Origin: Anodontia alba
Lineage: Eukaryota; Mollusca; Bivalvia; Lucinida; Lucinidae
Reading direction: 5' to 3'
NCBI GenBank assembly: GCA_964016985.1
Contig: OZ024828.1
Span: 73,157,264-73,221,263, forward strand
Length of the DNA stretch: 64,000 bases
Shown here one piece after another: positions 43,655-53,994 of the stretch. Under the pieces are notes generated by a model that saw only the letters and a program-made list of their open reading frames with translations, made no database searches and was not told the DNA's origin. The position numbers and the translations under genes were made by a program. The first letter of the stretch is position 1, and each line of letters opens with the position of its first letter.

Positions 43655-43890
43655 TAATGAGATTCCAAGGGAAATAACTCAAAAAGTATAAATGCAAGAG
43701 TTATGGTTCTTGCGCTTTGCACGTCGTCTAATGTTGATTGATATTCATATAAAGTGTCATGAAGATGTCTTAAACGGTTTTCAAGTTACAGAGTGGACAA
43801 TTTTTCATGACGAACAAAGTTCCAAGGGAAATAATTCTAAAAGTCTAAATGCAAGAGTTATGGTTCTTTCACTCTGCACGTCGTCGCGGC
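43655..43890. repeat. Two-unit ~147-bp repeat, AAGGGAAATAACTC
   Basis: TTCCAAGGGAAATAA.TC, AAATGCAAGAGTTATGGTTC and GCACGTCGTC recur at 43664 and 43811. The motif is of a type widely dispersed in mollusc genomes. It explains the 123-codon plus frame. Confidence 0.65.
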
Positions 43891-44039
43891 GGAACATCTA
43901 CCAAGACTTAGTGTATCTTAAGTGCGTCGTGATCTACACTCCGGTATCACAATATTTTCTATGCTCCAGAACAGCTTTAAGAATGGATATCACGTCATTA
44001 AACGCTGTGTATTTAACCTACCTTGTCTTGCTTAATAAG

Positions 44040-44215
44040 TTAAGACGCTACGCCCGCTTATAATTATCAGACTACTTGATTGAGGTTGATACAAATTCTG
44101 ATACTGAATGACAAACAGTGCAGATCCAGACCACCTGTCTCCTGCCAACTGACCTGGATCTACACTGAGTGCAAACGCGGGGAACATCCGGGTTCAGCAG
44201 GATCAGGGTTAATAA
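44040..44215. repeat. Dispersed repeat, GGGTTCAGCAGGA end
   Basis: TTAAGACGCTACGCCCGCTT ATAATTATCAGA ... TGATACTGAATG ... GATCTACACTGAGTGCAAAC, then CATCCGGGTTCAGCAGGA. The two ends match 2895-3010 and 3750-3805, where the parts are separated by the 220-bp duplication. Confidence 0.5.
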
Positions 44216-44518
44216 AAACAAAACGGAAGCATATCAAAAGATGATGAATAGTCTTGTTTGTTCAGGAAAAGGACGGATTCTGTTTGAGTCCGTATTGGCG
44301 ACATATCGACTCTTGTGGTCATTTGTGTCGTCTTGTATAGAGAAAGGCAGAAAATGGACAGAATATAAAGTAGTCGAGATGAACAGGAGGCTGAGGGAAA
44401 AGGGAATGACACAGAAGACATATCGACATGCTAATATATTGTCTCTGTTCCTAAAGAATCCCATATATGCTGATGCATTACGAACTCCTCTTAATTAGAT
44501 GAATTCAGTAGGGAAAAT

Positions 44519-46045
44519 GTAAGAGAAAAGTCCAGGGAGTGCCACAATCACAAACCGCAGCCCTTCCCAGACACCAAGAGGAAGAGGAAACAGACAAAAC
44601 CAAACAAGCACAAATCAAACAAACGTATGAAAAGCACTAAGATTAGCTCTCTCTTCCACCAGCGAGGTAATCGCAATGCTATAAGGACTAAAAACACAAG
44701 AACAAAATAACAGGAGGTAAGACATAAAACAAATTACCTCGTACGAGGTAAGACATAAAAAAAAATACCTCGTAGAATAAACCACAAAGCAATAAAGAGT
44801 AAGACTAACACTGGGACCACCGCCTTAGAACGGTCAGTAGAGTAAACCAACGGGTGTGTGGGGGGTGGTGGTGGGGATCGGGGGGGGGGGGGGGGGGTTA
44901 AAGCACTTTTACAGCTTTTTTCACCCTGGGTCCCGATGCTACTCTTAATACAGAAATACATAAAAAAAATTGGTTCGCATAAAGGCTCCTAACTCAGTCA
45001 ATGCATCAAAGCGAAAACATAAAAATCAAATTAATCACCATAATAAACAAAGACGAGTACTCATGGCTAATTCTACTGTATGTCAGAGTAAATAAAACCA
45101 AACAGTTGAACCACGGCGGGCCAAGCCAAAGACATATTGTCAAGCCCCAACCCATTGGTTAAAGTTTTACGAAGAGGCCGTCATTGAGTCTGAGGCCCGA
45201 ACCGCCGTCGTGCAATCAAAGAGTGAAGGGCAGCCATCAACAATGATTGGGTTGACAACTAGGCATGCAATCTGCCGCATAATATCCAGGCTATAGCTAA
45301 TTCTTTTATAACGGTTAATACGTTTTCTGAATTGCTCCGAAAAGTTAGATTTTCCTACAATTTTTCTAAATCTGTACACTAAGTCACCGTAAAACTCTGG
45401 TTCCGATATACCTTGTTGCAGAAGTATTTTCAGACTGACGCTATATTTTTCTACCAAGGTACCGTGTCTGCGATAAAATTTCGAAAACACCTTACGAAGT
45501 TTAAAATAACGATAGCCCTGCCTAAAAGGTTTGGCAGTAAGGGCTTTATTACGGCAGTTAAAGTCGCTAAGATTTGAAGAAGCTCTGGCGAATCTAATTA
45601 GTTGAGATATGTATACCCATATGAGGCACGCCGGGGGACATCGCCATCCAGAAAAGGGAAATTGATAATATCAATATCAAAATCGACCCATTTGTCATAA
45701 ATTTTGGTGGAAACTGTACCATTAGATATACATAGATTCAAATAAAAAAAAAAAAAAAAAGGTGCCTCGGTATCGGAAGAATTTGCTCTATTTAATTGGA
45801 GTTCTGTGGGGTATATGCGGTCCACCATTTGGTCAAAGTAAATATTATCAATATTTAATAAATCATCAAGGTATCTTGAAGATGAATCGAAAGCCTCAAT
45901 AATGTCAGCCTGATTTTCACGTAATAGAGACTTCATGAAATCTCTCTCATAAAAAAAAGAAACAAATCTGCAACAAGAGGAGCACAATTAGTTCTCGTGG
46001 GAATACTTATAGTTTGCCTATAAAGTTTAGTTCCAAATCGAAAAA
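44519..46045 (-). pseudogene. RT element copy B, 5'-truncated in the RT domain
   Basis: Minus-strand coding relic. It begins abruptly inside the reverse transcriptase at FRFGTKLYRQT (46040), continues TNCAPLVADLF, the catalytic box SSRYLDDLLNIDN (Y-L-D-D), NSSDTEAPFF, IYDKWVDFDIDIINFPFLDG, then a thumb-like region KFYRRHGTLVEKYSVSLKIL, EPEFYGDLVYRFRKIVGK and MRQIACLVVNPIIVDG. A poly-T(A) slip at about 45740 and a frame break near 45600 disable it. The non-coding tail runs to the 3' end GGCACTCCCTGGACTTTTCT CTTAC at 44519. A G17 run lies at 44881-44897. The family has a single ORF; best guess Penelope-like, no GIY-YIG domain is seen. Confidence 0.75.
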
Positions 46046-46046
46046 G

Positions 46047-46278
46047 GTAAGAGAAAAGTCCAGGGAGTGCCACAATCACAAACCGAAGCCCTTCCCAGAC
46101 CCCAAGAGGAAGAGGAAACCGACAAATCTAAACAAGCACAAACCGAACAAAAGCACTGATTAGCTCTCTCTTCCCCAAGCGAGGTAATCGCAATACTAAA
46201 AGGACTGAAAAACACAAGAACAAAATGACACACGGAAAGACATACAACAAATCGCCTCGTAAAATAAAGCCACAGTAC
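46047..46278 (-). mobile_element. RT element copy A, 3'-end fragment
   Basis: From about GGCTTTATTTTACGAGGCGA (46270) to CTTTTCTCTTACC (46047), the same tail as copy B. It directly abuts the truncated start of copy B, so the two copies are in head-to-tail tandem order on the minus strand. Confidence 0.75.
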
Positions 46279-46839
46279 ACATTTTTTGTCCCACGTATTC
46301 GGACATCTTGGCTCCTCGTCATATCTGTTCAAAAATGAAACTACGTCTGTTAAACAACCCGAGGCTGTGAGATGAATGGCAAATAGTGCGGACAAAGGTC
46401 AGATGCCGCATTCTATGGTATTTTGATCTATGTCTACACTGTTTGTTCAGGCCTCTCTACCTTGAGGTAAATTTGGTATATAATGGATAGAGGAAGAATA
46501 TATATTTGTTTACTCTGTTTATCTTGAAAAAATTGTCAGTATTGAAACATTTAAATCACTACACGAGTAATAATAATAACACCAAACAGACCTGTCCAAA
46601 ACCATCAATACCTTATTCTGACACCTCAATCTGATATCGAACCATAACTATGTGCTACTAAACTGCAAGCTTGGTTAGGGCTTTTTTGCAGAAACAGCTC
46701 TGCCCGGGTAAACGCCCGATAAGTCTGTATAAAACAAATGTCATGTTGATTTTATAAAAGATCACGAGTGTGAGCATGCATGTACGTGTTTTAAATTAAT
46801 TTACTATTTTACAACTGGAATACCTCCATCCCTCTCATC

Positions 46840-47215
46840 CTCTGTGAGCAATGTCTCTCGTGAGTATTTTTATTTACATGTGTAGCAATTTCTGCAATAA
46901 GTGGGTTGATGTAAATAGGAGAGTGATTTTGAAAACTCCGGGCTCAGGCAACCATACATGCTAAAATAGAATATAATTTAACTGCACTAAACAGTTTAAT
47001 GGGATGTTAGTTTAAACAGGACAGAATCTTCATTTTTTGTGTTTTTTCCCAAAATTATTTCCATTTAGCCATTTCTACAATAAGTGGTTGCTCTGAATGG
47101 GAAGGAGATGAGGAAGCTCCGGACTGAGGCAACCAGACATACTGAGATCAATGAGTAATTTGGCTGAACTAGACAGCTGATTGTACCAATTAGTTTGAGC
47201 AGAAAAGAATATTCA
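46840..47215. repeat. Two-unit ~190-bp repeat, TTGACTGCACTAAACAG
   Basis: CTGCAATAAGTGGGTTG/CTACAATAAGTGGTTG, ACTCCGGGCTCAGGCAACCA/GCTCCGGACTGAGGCAACCA and GCACTAAACAGTTTAATGGG recur. A third copy lies at 52431-52560 and a short one near 63490. Two of the copies lie next to SINE copies. Confidence 0.65.
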
Positions 47216-47227
47216 TTGTTTGTTTGT

Positions 47228-47400
47228 GTTGAGGTTTTTTACGGCCCAGTCAACCAAATGGGGTTATGTCGAGTGCGGTCAGTTTACTTAACTACACATT
47301 TTGCTTGTTTGAGTTGAGGTTTTAAGGCTCAGACAACCCGATGGGGTCATGTCGAGCGCGGTCAGTGTACCTGACCACACATTTACTGGGCAGACTTAGT
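47228..47400 (-). mobile_element. Two partial SINE tails in tandem
   Basis: GAGGTTTTTTACGGCCCAGT CAACC and GAGGTTTTAAGGCTCAGACA ACC each begin a SINE tail (reverse orientation); each has ATGGGGT.ATGTCGAG.GCGGTCAGT. Ends CATTTACTGGGCAGACTTAG. The first copy ends early, so one SINE is nested against another. Confidence 0.7.
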
Positions 47401-48044
47401 ATATGCGTTGGTGTAAACGAGAGCATGTTGGGTCTAATGCTTTAAATAATTGGAAATTAAAGATATTTTAAGATCATTGATGAACGTATGTTATTTTACT
47501 CTGATAACCTTGATCGTCTCCCTCCTAAGCCTAAATTATCTTTCCGATATTTGAAACAAGGTATCCGAGAATTGCATAAGAAGTATGTTTTGGCTCCAGC
47601 TTATAAAGCTGCTAATAATGTTGTTGTTGTGTGACGACTTCATTATATCAATATTCTAATACAAGGAATTGGTAGTACCAAAACATATGAACGGATTTTT
47701 ACTGACGAGAGATCTATTGTTAATACCCATTCTATCGATATTACTGCTAAGTTTGCAGTGGGTATTAAAGAAAACCAAGACAAACTTCCTACGTTATATT
47801 GGTTACCGAAACTTCATAAACGACCTTAAAAAGCACATTTCATTGCAAATTCTAGCTCATGTACGACTACTCATGTGTCCAAACTGCTAACTTCATGCCT
47901 TACTGTTGACAAAAAATATTGGATTAGATATTATGATGCTGTTTACGAAAGGGAAGGAATTAATAATTTTTGGTTAATTAAAATTTCTAATGAAGCTCTT
48001 AATAATTTCAAATCTGAAAACTTTAAGGCTCTGGTATTGTGCCG

Positions 48045-48290
48045 TGTGGCGGCCGTAAAAAGTCTCCCCGTGTATCATCATAGTGCAGGTTATATTTTAT
48101 TTCCTTTGGGATCATTGAGCCCATCCTGGTTATTTTGAAAATCGAATACCGCTTAAGCCGGCGCTAGGCTGGGGGTGGAGGGTGGCATATGCAGCCTTGC
48201 AAACTACAGTGTTGCATATGAAGATCCTCAATCAAACCGAGTCTCCGATTTTCGTGACTTTGTGTGTTCTTTGTTTCCAAAGGCATTCTT
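48045..48290 (+). mobile_element. Repeat J copy inside RT relic
   Basis: GGTATTGTGCCGTGTGGCGG, CTCCCCGTGTATCATCATAG TGCAG, TTCCTTTGGGATCATTG, GCAAACTACAGTGTTGCATA and GTGTGTTCTTTGTTTCCAAA match the units of the following tandem array and the insert at 16.31-16.44 kb. Confidence 0.7.
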
Positions 48291-48493
48291 TTTTGACTTT
48301 TATTCTAAATTGTCTACATATGATTTTTCTACACTGTCAAACTTCTTAGGCAGGGCTATCGTTATTTTAAACTTCGTAAGGCGTTTTCGAAATTTTATTG
48401 CAGACACAGTGCCTTGGTAGAAAAATATAACGTCAGTCTGTAAACACTTCTGCAACAAGGTATATCCGAATCAGAATTTTACGGTGACATCTG

Positions 48494-49165
48494 CTTATGT
48501 ATACGCTAGAGGGCGTAAGCAGTGTTGCAATCTTCATTACTGCTTATGAAGAGTCTCAATAAAACAGAGACTCCCATTTTCTGATCTGTGTGTTCTTTGT
48601 TTCCAAAGGCAATCTTTTTGACGTTTATTTTACTACACTGCAGCTGGTATTAGTGCCGTGTGGCGGCGGTAGAATGTCTCCCCGTACTTTACCATAGTGC
48701 AGATTATATTTCATTTCCTTTGGGATCATTGGGCCCAGTGTGGTATATTTTAAAATGGAGTTCTACTTATGTATACGCTAGAGGGCGTAAGCAGTGTTGC
48801 AATCTTCATTACTGCTTATGAAGAGTCTCAATAAAACAGAGACTCCCATTTTCTGATCTGTGTGTTCTTTGTTTCCAAAGGCAATCTTTTTGACGTTTAT
48901 TTTACTACACTGCAGCTGGTATTAGTGCCGTGTGGCGGCGGTAGAACGTCTCCCCGTACTTTACCATAGTGCAGATTATATTTCATTTCCTTTGGGATCA
49001 TTGGGCCCAGTGTGGTATATTTTAAAATGGAGTTCTACTTATGTATACGCTAGAGGTCGTAAGCAGTGTTGCAATCTTCATTACTGCTTATGAAGAGTCT
49101 CAATAAAAACGAGACTCCCATTTTCTGATCTGAAGTGTGTTCTTTGTTTCCAAAGGCAATCTTTT
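48494..49165 (+). repeat. 272-bp tandem repeat (2.5 units) of repeat J
   Basis: CTTATGTATACGCTAGAGG recurs at 48494, 48766 and 49038, an exact 272-bp period. The first two units differ by only a few bases (e.g. GTAGAATGTCTC versus GTAGAACGTCTC), so the duplication is recent compared with the surrounding relic. Confidence 0.92.
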
Positions 49166-49757
49166 TGACGTTTATTATTAGTATACAGATTTAGAAAAAA
49201 TATGAGAAAATCTAACTTTTCAGAGTAATTCAGAAAACTAATTAACCATTATAAAAAGAATTGACTATAGCCTGGATATTATGCGGCATATTGCATGCCT
49301 CGTTATCAACCCAATCATTGTTGCTATCTATGTTTCACTCGTAGTTCGGGCTCAATTACGGCCTCTTCGTACTGTAACCAGTGGGTTGGGGCTTGATGAT
49401 ATGTCCTTGGCTTGGCCCGCCGTGGTTTTACTATTGGTTTTCGTTTACTCTGGCACACAATAGAATTAGCCATAAGTACTCGTCTTTGTTTATCAGAGTG
49501 ATTAATTTGATTTTTATGTTTTCGCTTTGATGCATTGGCTGAGTTGTGAGCCTTTATGTAAACCGATTTTTTTTTTTATGTATTTCTGTATTAAAAGTAG
49601 CATCGGGACCCAAGATGAAGTTGGCCGGCTGTAAAAGTGCTTTAACCCCGTAGGTTTATTCGTCTGACAGTTCTAAGGCGGTGGTCCCGGTGTTAATCTT
49701 ACTTTTTGTTGCTATATGGTTTATTCTACGAGGCGATTTGTTTTAAGTCTTGCTTGT

Positions 49758-52080
49758 CATGTCTCTGTTTTATCTTGAATATATTTTTATATGTACATAG
49801 TATAAAAAGAAGTTTGTTTTGTTTTTTATTAACCAGGTTAGATTGTTTGCATTTGTAACTGGAGTGCTGATTATGATGACTGTTTGACTTTTTAAGGGAG
49901 TACACTTCAGCTTTCAAGTTACGGTATTACGGTAAGCACGAGATATGTATGCTGAGGGCGTATTTGATTATTTACTTCTATATATTTGAACGGTTATCAG
50001 AACATTGTATATTCCGAGTGAACCTAGGTTCGGTGATCAATATCTTCACTGTTCTGGGATTGATTTTTGTCTCAAGGCTATCTTTTGAATGGAGAGACAA
50101 TTTTCTTTCGTAATTTTGCAATTTTGTAGCGTTCTGAGAGAAAAATGTTTTTTGCTTCGAAGTTTGAGCAGTGGCTGTGTAAGATTTTGCACCGTTCGGA
50201 TAATCGAACAGGTTATTTTAAATCTTGACTATCATGGGTCTCTTGTGAATATTATTTTTAGATGCTGAAAATTATGGGTTTCATGTGGGCACGTATTTCT
50301 AAACGTGCCACATTACTATAAAGGTTCCCCGGTTCAGTAGAACTGTACACACTACATTTTTTTTTATTTGAAGACATTGTTGTGCTGTATTTCGGGGATC
50401 TGACCATGGAGTCAATAATTTATTCAATATTCTTGCTCGTCTTTACCACAGCTAAGATTCGAGTAGGTAAATTTATCGCTTTTAAACATCTACTACGTTG
50501 CGGTTCATATATCGTTCGTACTTACTAGCTCCGGCATGATATGTAGATCTTAATCAGATGGTGAAACATGTTCAATTCCGTAGACCATGATCAGGTGTGC
50601 AAGCTGTGTATGTAGACCGTGATCAAGTGTGCAGACCGCAACTGTATATGTAGACCCTGATCAGATGTGTACACTTTGGTTATATGTGCAGACCCTGATC
50701 AGACGAATAATCCGTATCGGATGTGTAGACCCTAACCAGATATGGAAATTAAAGTTGGTCGACTCTATAGATCCTGGTCAGTTAGGTGAGCCTGATCGGT
50801 TCTGTAGACCCTGATCAGAATGCAGACGTTAATATTCTTACATGAGTAGAGAGATAAATGGATCAGAGCAATGGTAGCATATTCTAACATAACATATTCT
50901 GATCTGACATGTACACAATTTTAAATGTTCATGGTTACCAGACATACACGCTTGAATGTACGACACAGTTAGGCGTTATGTTAACGGCACATACATTCAG
51001 TACACAGTAGCACAATTGTATTTGTATGTATTTGTAATACTTACACAATTGTATTTGTATGTATTTGTAATACTTTACACAAATGACACGTGTGATAATT
51101 ACCTTAGACATCTATACAGAGGTTCTTTTTATTTGATTATACGCGTCTGTTTTCTCGAGTGTTATACTGTGAAATGGCTCAAGCAGCAAGGAGTCATGTT
51201 TGAGGCTATGACGATGGCATGTTAATATTGTACCCAATGATTACGTGGGGACGATGTGTGATCGTGTAATCATTGTGGTGTAATGGCAGTTGTAATTTAT
51301 TGTAGCTTTTAGCGTTCTAAAGGATTCTTACAGTGGAAGACGCATGGGTTCTTCCTGTAAGAATGTGTAATCGTCGAGATGCCATTCCTCCGATTAATTC
51401 GACATCATAATTGATGTGTTAGTCAGATATGTTCTAACTGTGTGTCTGCCGGTGTTGAGTATATGTAGAATATTATGTCATTAACAGCGTCCCTGTGGTT
51501 TTTGGATCTGATTTTGCTGTATAATAATCAATTGCAACCGACTTGTTGAATTACAACATTTGGCGTACACACTCTGTATAGTGGAAATTAATAAGGCAAT
51601 ACCTTGTAATGTTTGATATCGAGATTTCTAGGACATGATACTTATTTTCAGGTCCCGTATACGTATCTGTATACGTCGCTGTGTATGTACCCATGATTTG
51701 ATGTATACGTCGCTGTGTATGTAACTATGATTTGAAGCAGTTTATTCTTGAAGTTGAATCCACTCAAGTACAAAATGGTACCCGATAAATGGCATGATGT
51801 TTATATCAACAGTACTACATACCAGAGAAGCAAAATTACGTTTGAAGTTCTTCCTTTCAATTTTATCAGCATATTGTAAATTATAACGATGACAACTACC
51901 CAGGAACATCTTGGGCATTCAATTTCTGGAATTTTGAAAATTACTTTATAGTTTTTTTTTGTTAACTTTTTAAATACATACTTGTTTTATTTATAAAGTG
52001 TTATGTTTATCCTCTGATTGCTTGTGATCGCGTCTAGTCCATCGTCACCGGCCCAACGCTCGTCCGTTTACGTGACAGCC
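49758..52080. mobile_element. ~2.3-kb insertion in the 3' tail of RT copy C
   Basis: Copies A and B run continuously from ACGAGGCGATTTGT.GTATGTC to TGTCATTTTGTTCTTGTG, but in copy C these two parts are separated by 2.3 kb (left part ends at 49757, right part begins about 52081). The inserted DNA has no long frame. It contains a degenerate TGTAGACCCTGATCAG tandem tract (50580-50830), a 35-bp duplication at 51010-51075 (CACAATTGTATTTGTATGTA) and a 50-bp duplication at 51665-51745 (GTATACGTCGCTGTGTATGT). I could not define terminal repeats. Confidence 0.55.
50575..50830. repeat. Degenerate TGTAGACCCTGATCAG tandem tract
   Basis: Variants of TGTAGACC.TGATCAG recur about nine times at 25-40 bp spacing. 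The motif equals one arm of the hairpin repeats dispersed in the window. Confidence 0.7.
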
Positions 52081-52292
52081 TTGTGTTATTTTGTTCTTGT
52101 ATTTTCAATATTTTTAGCATTACGATTACCTCGCTTGTGGAGGAGAGCTAATCTTAGTGCTTTTCGTACGTTTGTTCGATTTGCGCTTGTTTGGTATTGC
52201 CTGTTTCCTCTTCCTCTTGGTGTCTGGGAAGGGCTAAGGCTTGTGAAATGGCACTCCCTAGTCTTTTCTCTTACCTTTTTCCACTCCTCTAA
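52081..52292 (+). mobile_element. RT element copy C, 3' end
   Basis: TGTGTTATTTTGTTCTTGTA ... TTACCTCGCTTGTGG, CTTCCTCTTGGTGTCTGGGA and the end GGCACTCCCTAGTCTTTTCT CTTACC. It abuts the reverse SINE at 52293. The 107-codon plus frame is this tail and not a gene. Confidence 0.75.
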
Positions 52293-52405
52293 GCGGTTAA
52301 CCAGTATTGTGTACATTCTTTCGCCAAACTGCCCTTCTTGAATCAGCGAAGGGAGAGAATGACCATAGATTATATTTCATGGTCGCATCACCACGAAAGA
52401 ATGTG
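52293..52405 (-). mobile_element. SINE fragment (reverse)
   Basis: CTCCTCTAAGCGGTTAACCA, GTACATTCTTTCGCC and GGGAGAGAATGACCATAG match the SINE body in reverse. Confidence 0.75.
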
Positions 52406-53139
52406 TAACTTTCTTGTATTATGATACAGCTAGTTCTGCAAACTTAGGTGGGCTGTGAATGGGAGAGTGATCCGGTAGCTTCGGACTAAAGTAGTCAGAC
52501 ATGCTGAGATCAGTGAGTAATTTGACTGCACTAAACAGCTGACTATACCAATTACTTTAAGGTTCTTGTACACGATTTGGCATTTTATGACTAGTTTTGA
52601 CCATCATATTGGAGAGAAAACAGAGGCGATTTGTGATCGAATCTAGGTAGTATCTCTTAATAACATAATTGCGAGCATACTAAGTGGCACTGACAAAATG
52701 TTAATTTTAGAAAAGGGATAAAAAATTTAACAAATTAGATCCCCCATCCACTCTCCCAATTTTAGTCTTCGTACAAGGTAACAAGAACAGATTTTTCCAG
52801 TTTCGAAGGTAGTAGTACCTAGATATTACTATTACGTACCCAAAAAGTTTGTATAGTTGCTTTTCTAGCTGTCGCTTAAATATCTTAATTTCAGAAAATG
52901 AAACGCTGATCAAATGGCGACTAAGTTTTGTTCAAGAAATCTTTTGAATTTACCCATTTGACCCAGTTGAATATCACTTAAGCAAATGCTGATTGTATCC
53001 TGATGCAGTTAAGAACAGCTGTCAAGTGTGCAACGGTCATTAGTGAGGACAGCGTGTTACTTCGTTCTTGTGCCACGGCACTCAGTGCTGGTCCCTTTGT
53101 TTTTTGTGAAACGAGCCACAGCTTACAAAACCAAGAAAA

Positions 53140-53215
53140 TGACGCATGTTCGCAGTAGCGTAATCCTGACCATCCTAGCATTCTTATCATGGTCTTCGCT
53201 ACATGCGCTCACCCA
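53140..53215 (+). other. Signal-peptide-like short frame
   Basis: From an ATG in AAGAAAATGACG the frame reads MTHVRSSVILTILAFLSWSS LHALTQ, a good n-h-c signal peptide pattern. It runs directly into the palindromic MITE at 53212, which offers a GTAAAT donor-like site. No continuation exon was found. Confidence 0.2.
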
Positions 53216-53319
53216 GCTAGCATTCTACGTAAATCTACATCGGGCCGTCATCGGCCCGTCAGCTACCCTGACGGGCCGATGACGGCCCGATATAGATTTA
53301 CGTAGAATGCTGACTGGGC
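53212..53319. mobile_element. Palindromic MITE family G, copy 2
   Basis: CCCAGCTAGCATTCTACGTA AATCTA and its inverse TAGATTTACGTAGAATGCTG ACTGGG; centre CATCGGCCCGTCAGCTACCC TGACGGGCCGATG. The arms are about 48 bp and almost perfect, much better than in copy 1. Confidence 0.92.
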
Positions 53320-53384
53320 AGTCGGTAACTTAAGGTACAATGATAAAATGAGCCATATGATAAAACCAACAAAATAACAGTGTG

Positions 53385-53595
53385 CCCAGCGAATATTTAG
53401 ATCAGTCTGGGAATCCGGCCAGCCTGATCAAGAGTTTCGCTTCATGCGCTCAATGGGTATCTTTGGATCCACGGTTTCTTCAGGCGGAAAGCGAAGGCTA
53501 GTCAGACCGGAGGATCCTGAGGCTGATCTGAGACGGCGTCGCTAGGCACACAGTACTTTTGTTGGTTTTGTCATGCTTTAGCTCAAATGTTGATA
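53385..53595. mobile_element. Family D MITE (diverged)
   Basis: TGAGCCATATGATAAAACCA at the left and TTGGTTTTGTCATGCTTTAG CTCA at the right are inverted; inner AGTCTGGGAATCCGGCC and GAGGCTGATCTGAGACGGC. Confidence 0.65.
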
Positions 53596-53994
53596 GCTTT
53601 CTCCGCCTGCCAATATGGACAGTTAGGCTTGTGACGAATAAACCAAAGTGTTTTCGTTTAACCTTTTTTTTTTTCAAGCGACATAACCCAACGGCAGGCT
53701 GCAGCTATGGGCCATCGATAGAAGCTAGCTCGTGAATGATGGTTCTGATAATCTATGCAATTAGCAAAGGCATGGACAAGCCTGCCCACCCACACAGCCG
53801 TACCAGAGTCTTTGCTGTTCAAATACAGGGGTTTCACCCTCTAAAATGATGACGAGTTCAGGTTTAACGACGCATCAACCCATTAGGGTCATTTGAGTCA
53901 AAATGGTGTACTAACTTGGTTTTGTAATGAAACGGCAATAATAAGTCATATGTGCGTAAAATGTAAAACTAGAACGAATTAAAATAATTATAGT

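Larger units (their letters stand above)
47440..49757 (+). pseudogene. RT element copy C, N-terminal and C-terminal parts
   Basis: Plus-strand relic. The frame reads PPKPKLSFRYLKQGIRELHK KYVLAPAYKAANNVVVV, then a stop, ITAKFAVGIKENQDKLPTLY WLPKLHKRP, LLTSCLTVDKK and NFKA. YWLPKLHK is the first conserved box of this RT family. At 48045-48290 a repeat interrupts it. Coding resumes KLSTYDFSTLSNF and jumps straight to LGRAIVILNF/LRQGYRYFKLRK-type sequence, so the catalytic core is deleted. A 272-bp repeat then intervenes, followed by MRHIACLVINPIIV at 49281. Stops are numerous. The 3' tail continues to 49757, where it is cut by a long insertion, and resumes at about 52081. Confidence 0.72.

Noticed and set aside
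43692..44063. 123-codon plus frame as a gene
   Set aside because: Most of it is two units of a dispersed repeat (AAGGGAAATAA, GCAAGAGTTATGGTTC); no domain is recognised.
52018..52341. 107-codon plus frame (MLVIASSPSSPAQRSSVYVT...)
   Set aside because: It overlaps the 3' tail of the RT element, which is also present in non-coding form at 44.5 and 46.1 kb.
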